The notes below the pieces were generated by a model that saw only the letters and a program-made list of their open reading frames with translations, searched no databases and was not told the DNA's origin. A stretch of 64,000 nucleotides of DNA, taken from the NCBI RefSeq assembly GCF_035621455.1, contig NZ_CP141823.1, positions 62,001-126,000 on the forward strand, given 5' to 3'. Below are positions 42,561 through 49,411 of the stretch, piece after piece. Source of the DNA: Vibrio natriegens NBRC 15636 = ATCC 14048 = DSM 759 (GTDB lineage Bacteria > Pseudomonadota > Gammaproteobacteria > Enterobacterales > Vibrionaceae). The position numbers and the translations under genes are program-made. Each line of letters starts with the position of its first letter. Within the stretch, counting starts at the first letter, position 1.

Positions 42561-43853
42561 TTACTTAGAATTCTGTTGTTGTAAAATCTGAGATAGACCC
42601 ACCAGCATAGGTAAGGTGTCATCGAAGAAACGGCGAATACCAGAACAAAGGTAATTCAGCCCTTCTTCACCATCCGGCGTCTTAATAAGGCGATTTTTAG
42701 GACATTCGCCCCAACAGTATTTAAGGTAAGGACATTTCTTACAGTAGTCCGGCAATGAATCTCGCTTTGCCATACCAAAGCTAAACTGACGCGTAGAGAA
42801 TGCCATCTCGTTCAACGAATGTTCGTGAATATTGGAAAGTTTGTATTCAGGATAAACGTAGTGGTCACAACTGTACACATCACCGTTGTGCTCTATCGCT
42901 AAGCCCTTTCCGCAGAACTCTGAGGTAATGCAGAGTTGCGCTGGTTTACCCATCACCTGAGCAACCGCCGTTTCAAACAGGTTGACCAACACACGGCCGA
43001 GATCATTGTTCACCCACTCAACAAACATTTCACTAAGGAACTTGCCCCAATCATCAGGGTCCACCGACCAATCCGTCACCACTGACATTGGATGTCCAGG
43101 CTTGGCTAACTCGCTCCCCATGACAGGGATCATCTGTTCGTTCCAGAACTGAGGCGCGGTAGTGTGAAAGTCATTCGCTTCAACCACGGGCGCAAGCTGA
43201 ATATAAGTCACGCCCAACTCGCGAGTGAGGAATCGATAAATTTCCACAGGGTACTTAACGTTGTGGCGGTTAACCGTCACCAGCGCATTAAACCGTACCC
43301 CGTGACGCTGAAGTTTTTCTACCGCCTTCATAACTAGATGAAAAGTCGGTTTACCACTTCGCGTTTTACGGTATTTGTCGTGCAGCTCTTCTGGACCATC
43401 AATAGATAAGCCGACCAGGAAGTTATTCGCTAATAAAAATTCACACCACTCATCATTGAGTAAGATACCATTCGTTTGTAAATCGTTTTCAATACGAATT
43501 CCGCTAGGTTTGTATTTCTTTTGCAGTTCAACCACTTTACGAAAGTAATCTAACCCAAGCAGTGTCGGTTCACCGCCCTGCCACGAAAATACGATTTGTT
43601 CGCCATCTTGACTCTCAATATAACTCTTAACAAACGCCTCTAAGGTTTCATCATCCATCTTGGGTTGTTTTGGTTGATGAAGCAGGTTTTCTTTGTGTAA
43701 GTAAAAGCAATATTGGCAGTCAATGTTGCACTTTGCGCCGCCGGGTTTCGCCATCACATGAAAGCGGCGTTCATTTCCATGCTCGGATTTAAATGCAGTT
43801 TTCATCGGAACAATTGGCATAGCCGTAGAATGACGTGGTGAAGTTTTGCTCAT
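42561..43853 (-). CDS. Anaerobic sulfatase-maturating radical SAM enzyme (anSME)
   Basis: ATG 43853 is chosen because GAGAGG lies five bases upstream; a longer frame begins inside an intercistronic hairpin. The 430-residue enzyme has CNIDCQYC (C42, C46, C49), the radical SAM 4Fe-4S triad, and a SPASM region with many later Cys (CITSEFC, CDHYV, CKKCPYLKYCWGECP, CSG) for two auxiliary clusters. It oxidises a Ser or Cys in the sulfatase active site to formylglycine without oxygen. It directly follows a Ser-type sulfatase, its expected target. Confidence 0.92.
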   Translation of the reverse strand: MSKTSPRHSTAMPIVPMKTAFKSEHGNERRFHVMAKPGGAKCNIDCQYCFYLHKENLLHQPKQPKMDDETLEAFVKSYIESQDGEQIVFSWQGGEPTLLGLDYFRKVVELQKKYKPSGIRIENDLQTNGILLNDEWCEFLLANNFLVGLSIDGPEELHDKYRKTRSGKPTFHLVMKAVEKLQRHGVRFNALVTVNRHNVKYPVEIYRFLTRELGVTYIQLAPVVEANDFHTTAPQFWNEQMIPVMGSELAKPGHPMSVVTDWSVDPDDWGKFLSEMFVEWVNNDLGRVLVNLFETAVAQVMGKPAQLCITSEFCGKGLAIEHNGDVYSCDHYVYPEYKLSNIHEHSLNEMAFSTRQFSFGMAKRDSLPDYCKKCPYLKYCWGECPKNRLIKTPDGEEGLNYLCSGIRRFFDDTLPMLVGLSQILQQQNSK

Positions 43854-43899
43854 GCAGCCTCTCTTTTGAATGTTGGCTTTTCTACTTTCTTTTTTAAGT

Positions 43900-43921
43900 A
43901 TGGCGCTCCTGAGAGCGCCAT
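43900..43921 (-). promoter_or_regulatory. Intercistronic hairpin between sulfatase and anSME
   Basis: ATGGCGCTC (43900-43908) pairs perfectly with GAGCGCCAT (43913-43921) around a four-base loop. On the transcribed strand no T-run follows, so it is not a classical terminator. In a 102-base gap within an operon it may stabilise the upstream sulfatase message or mark a processing site. Confidence 0.65.
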
Positions 43922-43955
43922 TCATTTTTATTCTAGTCTTAGCTTAAGTGCAAGG

Positions 43956-45473
43956 TTACTTAGGAACAAATGAACCTGCTTCCATACGTGGTGGGAACTC
44001 TTTAAAGGTATCCATCACTTGTTTTACTTCTTCCATCGCTGGTGCCATTAAGTATGAACGCTCATACATCCAAGTGTTGTAGCCCATGCCCGTATCACCA
44101 CGTTCAAATGGGTCAATGCTCAAGTCAAAGATCTTCGGTACACGAAGTTTAGTAAATGGTTTCTGCCAAATTTCTAGTCCCGTTTCATTTTCTTGGATCA
44201 TAAAGTGGAACTTGAACTTACCTTGACGCAGTGCCAGCAGGTCACCATCATCACTCCAGTAAACAAACTCATTTCGAGCTGATTCCTCTGATTTGCCAGT
44301 AATGTATGGTAATTGGTTGTAGCCATCTAAATGAACTTTGTAGTTCATATCGCCAACTTTCTTACCTTTGAGCAATTCGTCCGTTACTTTATCGTTACCT
44401 GCCGCGGCAACCAATGTCGGGAAGAAGTCTTCCAGTGACATCATACCGTTAAACGTCTTACCGGCTTCGATTTGCCCTGGCCATTTAATCAGCATAGGAA
44501 CGCGGAATGCACCTTCCCAGCCCGTATTTTTCTCAGAACGGAATGGAGTCATACCAGCGTCTGGCCACAAGTTGATCATTGGTCCGTTATCTGTTGTGTA
44601 GACGATGATAGTGTTGTCATCAATGCCTAGCTCTTTAATCTTATTAAGCAGGTGACCGATTTGATCGTCATGCTGTTTCACACCGTCAGCGTAGAATCCA
44701 GCGCCTGTTTTGCCCTGATATTCTTCTGGAACATGAGTGAAGTTGTGCATACGAGTGGTGTTGAACCAAGTAAAGAATGGTTTGTCCGCTTTTACTTGTT
44801 TCTCGATGAAACTTTCTGCCGCATCAAGGAATTCACCATCGACGGTTTCCATGCGTTTACGGGTCAGAGGACCGGTATCTTCAATCTTACCGTCTGCATA
44901 CGAGTGAATCACGCCTCGAGGGCCGAACTTTTTCTTGAATTCTGGATCTTTAGGGTAATCAACATTCTCTGGTTCTTCTTCCGCATTTAAGTGGTAAAGG
45001 TTACCGAAGAACTCATCGAAGCCATGGTTTGTTGGCAAGTGCTCGTCTCGGTCACCCAAATGGTTTTTACCAAACTGACCCGTTGCGTAACCAAGCTCTT
45101 TAAGCATGGTTGCAATCGTTGGGTCCTCTTTGGAAATACCTTCAGGTGCGCCAGGCAAGCCTACTTTAGACAAGCCTGTACGTTTAGGCATCTGACCGGT
45201 AATAAATGCTGAACGGCCTGCTGTGGAACTTTGCTGGGCGTAAAAATTAGTAAACTTCGCACCTTCTTGAGCAATCGTGTCAATATTCGGTGTGTTGTAA
45301 GCCATCATCCCTTGGTTATAGGTACTGAGGTTCCAGTAACCAACGTCATCACCAAAGATAACAAGGATGTTCGGTTTGTCAGCTGCGTATGCGGTTGCAG
45401 AAGCAGCACCTAGCGCTAAAGTACATGCGTTAAGTACGAGTTTTTTACTGCTCGTTTTGGTCGCATTTTTCAT
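43956..45473 (-). CDS. Secreted Ser-type sulfatase
   Basis: ATG 45473 has TGGAG upstream and gives a clean signal peptide (1-30, ending TAYA). An earlier in-frame ATG at 45500 lacks a site. The 505-residue alkaline-phosphatase-fold enzyme has metal ligands D42/D43 and the modification motif S83-T-A-G-R87, where S83 is converted to formylglycine. This is a Ser-type site, which matches the anSME encoded next. Further residues (HLGDRDEHLPTNHGFD, TDNGP, KNTGWEGAFRVPM) fit the arylsulfatase/choline sulfatase class. It hydrolyses a sulfate ester, probably extracellular or periplasmic; the substrate is unknown. It is the first gene of a long operon. Confidence 0.92.
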   Translation of the reverse strand: MKNATKTSSKKLVLNACTLALGAASATAYAADKPNILVIFGDDVGYWNLSTYNQGMMAYNTPNIDTIAQEGAKFTNFYAQQSSTAGRSAFITGQMPKRTGLSKVGLPGAPEGISKEDPTIATMLKELGYATGQFGKNHLGDRDEHLPTNHGFDEFFGNLYHLNAEEEPENVDYPKDPEFKKKFGPRGVIHSYADGKIEDTGPLTRKRMETVDGEFLDAAESFIEKQVKADKPFFTWFNTTRMHNFTHVPEEYQGKTGAGFYADGVKQHDDQIGHLLNKIKELGIDDNTIIVYTTDNGPMINLWPDAGMTPFRSEKNTGWEGAFRVPMLIKWPGQIEAGKTFNGMMSLEDFFPTLVAAAGNDKVTDELLKGKKVGDMNYKVHLDGYNQLPYITGKSEESARNEFVYWSDDGDLLALRQGKFKFHFMIQENETGLEIWQKPFTKLRVPKIFDLSIDPFERGDTGMGYNTWMYERSYLMAPAMEEVKQVMDTFKEFPPRMEAGSFVPK

Positions 45474-45601
45474 ATTTTCTCCAAAAGTTCGCTGATGCAT
45501 TAAAATGGCATTCGCATTCCAATACCATTACTGTTATAAGATAAAGCACTAATTTCAGACGATAAATACCGTCAGGATTAGTTGATCTATAAATCTAATT
45601 T
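45474..45601. promoter_or_regulatory. Divergent control region, sulfatase operon and LysR gene
   Basis: GACG (45558-45561) and CGTC (45570-45573) flank eight AT-rich bases, an inverted repeat of LysR-site size midway between the divergent genes. CTAATTT occurs at 45549-45555 and again near 45595. The LysR regulator at 45602 probably binds here and controls the operon and itself. Confidence 0.5.
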
Positions 45602-46501
45602 ATGAGTAGCGTTATGGACTTAAACCTTATCCAAACTTTTCTGGTCGTCGCCGAGTTCCAATCCTACACAAAGGCAGCGGAGCAACTTGGGTTGACGCAA
45701 CCTGCAGTAAGCGCAGCGATAAAGCGTTTAGAACAAGTCGTAGATAAACAGTTATTCGTTAAAAAAGGCCGCGGAATAGCTCTTACTTCCACCGCACATC
45801 AATTGCTTCCTCAATTTCAGCAAGCGGTAAGTATCATTGATAGTGCAATATCTGATAAAAACCATTTTGAAGTATGCTGCTCAGAGATTTTGCTACATAG
45901 CATGCCTCCTATTGAAAACGTGGTGTTTTATGAATCTCCACCGGAAAAATACATTCTGTTTGAGCTCATAAGGCAACAAAAAGTCGACTTAGCTATCGAT
46001 ACTGTCATAACAAAAGACTCTGCATTTGTTATTGAAGATGCATACTCAGAAGAAGCGGTAGTCATTTGCCGAGAAGACCATCCCAGAATCCAAGGAACAC
46101 TTTCAAAACAACAGTTTTATGAAGAAAGACACTGTCTATTTTCTGGAAAATGGGAAAACATGACTGGGTTTGAGCAACTTGCTAAAGAAAAGATACAGGA
46201 ACGAAAAGTCGATTTAGTGACATCTTCGCTAGCAGGCATGGCTTTATATGTTGCCGACCGAGATTGCTTGGGCGTCGTCTCTAAATCGTTTGCAAATAAA
46301 TGGAGTAAGGCGCTAAACCTGCAAGTGCTCCCTTGCCCTATTTCGATTCACTCCATCCCTTACAAGTTTGTCTATCACAAGCGTGAAATTGACAATCCTG
46401 CTCATCTTGCCCTGCGCCAAAAAATTAAAGAGCTACTTGTCGCCGCCCATGGCAAGCCATTCAGCAATAAAGCCATCATTCAACTAAACGCCGATCTTTG
46501 A
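45602..46501 (+). CDS. LysR-family regulator, probable control of the sulfatase operon
   Basis: A 299-residue LysR regulator. Helix-turn-helix at about 10-65 (LIQTFLVVAEFQSYTKAAEQLGLTQPAVSAAIKRLEQVV), linker, then an effector-binding domain about 90-290. ATG 45602 is kept; ATG 45614 (MDLNLIQTF) would also fit the family and neither has a strong ribosome site. It is divergent from the sulfatase operon with 100 to 128 bases between, the classic LysR arrangement for a self-controlled regulator of the neighbouring genes. The inducer might be a sulfated compound; that is inference. Confidence 0.85.
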   Translation: MSSVMDLNLIQTFLVVAEFQSYTKAAEQLGLTQPAVSAAIKRLEQVVDKQLFVKKGRGIALTSTAHQLLPQFQQAVSIIDSAISDKNHFEVCCSEILLHSMPPIENVVFYESPPEKYILFELIRQQKVDLAIDTVITKDSAFVIEDAYSEEAVVICREDHPRIQGTLSKQQFYEERHCLFSGKWENMTGFEQLAKEKIQERKVDLVTSSLAGMALYVADRDCLGVVSKSFANKWSKALNLQVLPCPISIHSIPYKFVYHKREIDNPAHLALRQKIKELLVAAHGKPFSNKAIIQLNADL

Positions 46502-46793
46502 CTTTTGTCCGTTAATACAACTTTTCAAAATACATGCATCGGCTCTACTACTGTATTGACTATGTAGTAACAAATTCTGAACAAACCAAACGCAATGCAA
46601 CAAAGTTTATAGTATATAAATTAACTATTTGCAACAAATTGTATATGGAGTACCAACCTGTTTATGGAACTAGGATCGGTTTATCTTTTGGGTTGATTTA
46701 GGCTCCTTACTCTAAACACCTTGCTGTAATCTTTGGTATTTAATCTGTTATTTTGCTTTAATGAGTTTAAACTTCATTTAACCAAGTAACTCC
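46502..46793 (+). promoter_or_regulatory. Upstream region of the cti gene
   Basis: No ORF of note in 292 bases. ACTAC/GTAGT arms flank a TTGACT-containing stretch near 46547-46568. GCAACAAA is repeated at 46597-46604 and 46631-46638, with an AT-rich segment between that includes ATAGT/ACTAT arms. These could be operator half-sites. The regulator is unknown. Confidence 0.35.
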
Positions 46794-49154
46794 ATGAATT
46801 TGCGCCTCATTCTTTTACTCTGCATTGTTAGTCTCTTTGCTGGCTGTGCCACTTATGCTGGTCTGAATTACGACGTGCTTTTTGGCCCTCAATTAGTACG
46901 AGAGCGTACCGCGAGTGCTGAAACACAGCATGCAAACTTTTTCCAAAACAAAGTAAAGCCGATCGTGGATAATCGTTGCGTGGTTTGTCACGCGTGCTAC
47001 GACGCACCTTGTCAGTTGAAACTCTCATCGGTTGAGGGCATCGATAGAGGTGCGACGAAAAAGCTGGTTTACGAAGGTACACGTCTTACTGCGGTCGCAC
47101 CCACCCGTCTTTTTGAAGACGCAGAAACCACTCAAGAATGGCGTGATGCCGGCTTTCACCCGGTCTTAAATGAACGTGAGCAAAGCATGGCTGCGAACTT
47201 GGATGCAGGCTTAATCGCAAGACTGTTAGTGCAAAAAGAGCGTCATCCTCTGCCCGATCAAGTTCAGTTGGAAGGGTTTGATTTTTCGATAGACAGAGAA
47301 CAAACCTGCCCGACCATCGAAGAATATGAGCAGTATGAGAAAGACAACCCGACTTGGGGGATGCCTTTTGGCATGCCAAACCTGACAGACTCTGAGTATC
47401 TTACATTGATGACCTGGCTGGAAAATGGCGCAGTCATGAATAGCCACACGCCGATTAGCAGGCATGAACAAGCCGAGATTACTAAGTACGAATCGTTACT
47501 GAATCAGGATGACTTCAAGAACCAGCTCATGGCGCGCTACATCTATGAGCACCTGTTCTTATCTCATTTGTATTTCTCTGAGCTAAGCGATAAGCCGACA
47601 CGTCGCTTTTTCTCTCTGGTTCGCTCCCAGACCCCTCCGGGTCAGCCTGTAAAACGTATTTCAACCCGTCGTCCATATGATGATCCAAACACGGAACGTG
47701 TTTACTACCGAATCATTCCAGAGCAAGGCACTATTGTAGACAAAACACATATGCCATATGCGTTAAATAAACAGCGCATCGACAATTGGAAGAACTGGTT
47801 TATTCAACCTGACTATACGGTCAATGAGCTACCTAGCTATGAACCAGAAGTTGCCGCGAACCCAATGACTTCATTTACTGACATTCCAGTGAAGTCGCGT
47901 TTTAAGTTCATGCTCGACAATGCGCAAAATACCATTATGGCGTTTATTAAAGGTCCGGTTTGCCGTGGTCAGTTGGCACTCAACGTCATTAACGATCGTT
48001 TCTGGGTATTCTTCCTCGATCCAGATAAAAGCGATATTCCTGAAGTGAACGAGTTTTATCGCTCACAAGCAGAAAACTTAAAGCTGCCAAGCGAGTTAGA
48101 AAGCAACACTCTGCCTGTGGCGAACTGGGTTAAATACTCTCGCCAACAAGCTCGCTACCTTGAAGCGAAGTCGGACTTTGCAAACCATTGGTTCAAACAT
48201 GGCGAGCACCTGTCTACAGACGTTATCTGGGATGGTGATGGAACCAACGCTAATGCTGCTCTGACCGTTTTCCGCCATTTTGACAGTGCTTCGGTTGTGC
48301 AAGGTTTGGTGGGCGACCAGCCTAAAACGGTCTGGGTCATGGATTACGTGTTGCTTGAACGAGTCCATTACCTGCTCGTAGCCGGGTTTGATGTCTACGG
48401 CAACTTTGGCCACCAATTGATTACGCGTATGTTTATGGACTTTCTGCGTATGGAAGGCGAAAGTAACTTTATCTCATTATTACCGGCAGACATGCGTCAC
48501 CAGTTGCAATCCAGCTGGTATCAAGACCAAAGCCCTCAATTATCGGATTTCTTATTGAGAAATGTTAAGCCGTTTAATCAGCCGACAAGCATTGTTTACC
48601 AAACGGATGATCCGAAGTCTGAATTGCTTAACAAGCTGAAAGAAGATCTGTCTCCGATTCTGCATCCTCGTTATGAAATCACCAATACAGCACTCTCCGA
48701 TAAGAATGAAAAGCAGATAAAACGTATCGGACAGGTAAGTGGTGAAGGGTTAAAACCAGTGCCTCAAATAACAATGTTGATGGTGCGCAGCAAGTCTGGA
48801 AAAGATGAACTCTTTACCCTGCTCCACAATAATGCGCATACAAATATCTCCAGCTTGTTCGATGAAGAGAGTAATCGCAACTTCTCAGAAGATGATATGA
48901 CCATCGTCCGTGGTGTGGTTGGAAGTTATCCCGCTGCGTTTTTTTCGATAGAAGAAGCGCAAGTAAAAGATTTTGTCGATCAATTCAGCAATATTCAAAA
49001 TGAAGAGGATTACGTTAAGTTATTGGATCGTTTTGCGATTCGCCGTAGCTCACAAAAGTTCTGGCCGTTCAGCGATCGACTCCATCATTGGTACCGTACA
49101 AATCAACCGATCGAATTTGGATTACTTGACTATAATCGTTTTGAGAATCGATGA
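46794..49154 (+). CDS. cti: Fatty acid cis/trans isomerase (Cti), heme lipoprotein
   Basis: A 786-residue periplasmic protein. Lipobox LFAGC with C18 indicates a lipoprotein signal; C62-V-V-C65-H66 is a cytochrome c-type heme-binding motif, followed closely by two more Cys (C68, C73). The rest matches the Cti family in length and sequence character. Cti converts cis-unsaturated acyl chains of phospholipids to trans under heat or solvent stress, stiffening the membrane within minutes. Known homologues have a signal peptide and the heme site but I do not recall a lipobox as universal, so membrane anchoring is worth checking. A small gene follows 18 bases later. Confidence 0.9.
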   Translation: MNLRLILLLCIVSLFAGCATYAGLNYDVLFGPQLVRERTASAETQHANFFQNKVKPIVDNRCVVCHACYDAPCQLKLSSVEGIDRGATKKLVYEGTRLTAVAPTRLFEDAETTQEWRDAGFHPVLNEREQSMAANLDAGLIARLLVQKERHPLPDQVQLEGFDFSIDREQTCPTIEEYEQYEKDNPTWGMPFGMPNLTDSEYLTLMTWLENGAVMNSHTPISRHEQAEITKYESLLNQDDFKNQLMARYIYEHLFLSHLYFSELSDKPTRRFFSLVRSQTPPGQPVKRISTRRPYDDPNTERVYYRIIPEQGTIVDKTHMPYALNKQRIDNWKNWFIQPDYTVNELPSYEPEVAANPMTSFTDIPVKSRFKFMLDNAQNTIMAFIKGPVCRGQLALNVINDRFWVFFLDPDKSDIPEVNEFYRSQAENLKLPSELESNTLPVANWVKYSRQQARYLEAKSDFANHWFKHGEHLSTDVIWDGDGTNANAALTVFRHFDSASVVQGLVGDQPKTVWVMDYVLLERVHYLLVAGFDVYGNFGHQLITRMFMDFLRMEGESNFISLLPADMRHQLQSSWYQDQSPQLSDFLLRNVKPFNQPTSIVYQTDDPKSELLNKLKEDLSPILHPRYEITNTALSDKNEKQIKRIGQVSGEGLKPVPQITMLMVRSKSGKDELFTLLHNNAHTNISSLFDEESNRNFSEDDMTIVRGVVGSYPAAFFSIEEAQVKDFVDQFSNIQNEEDYVKLLDRFAIRRSSQKFWPFSDRLHHWYRTNQPIEFGLLDYNRFENR

Positions 49155-49172
49155 CGATTTAAGGGGGTTCTC

Positions 49173-49364
49173 ATGGGTATCCGAGATAACATTGCCGCTC
49201 TGGAGCAACAGATATACGTTGCCTGTTCAGAGGGAGACTACGATACGGTCAATATGCTTGAGCATCAACTCGAATACTTGCGAGGCAGAGTGGATCATCC
49301 TTTTGACGATGACCCTTATGCTCTAGACACTCGGTTCGAGTGGGAAGATGACATGAGCGAATAG
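49173..49364 (+). CDS. Small acidic protein downstream of cti
   Basis: A 63-residue, acidic protein without TM or signal sequence. The N-terminal half is helical (GIRDNIAALEQQIYVACSEGDYDTVNMLEHQLEYLRGRV) and may form a coiled coil; the tail has many Asp and Glu. AAGGGGG lies seven bases before the ATG. It sits 18 bases after cti and before their shared terminator, so the two are co-transcribed. I do not recognise a family. Confidence 0.75.
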   Translation: MGIRDNIAALEQQIYVACSEGDYDTVNMLEHQLEYLRGRVDHPFDDDPYALDTRFEWEDDMSE

Positions 49365-49366
49365 AA

Positions 49367-49395
49367 AAAACCTCCGGCACCTTCCGGAGGTTTTT
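49367..49395. terminator. Terminator, cti operon (also converging torS)
   Basis: AAAACCTCCGG (49367-49377) pairs perfectly with CCGGAGGTTTT (49384-49394) over a six-base loop, then TGTTTTT. The A-run before the stem allows use on the minus strand too. Confidence 0.88.
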
Positions 49396-49411
49396 GTTTT
49401 TATCAAAGTCA

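Noticed and set aside
45660..45666. TCCTACA inside the LysR gene at 45602
   Set aside because: In coding sequence and lacking the leading T of TTCCTACA; expected by chance.
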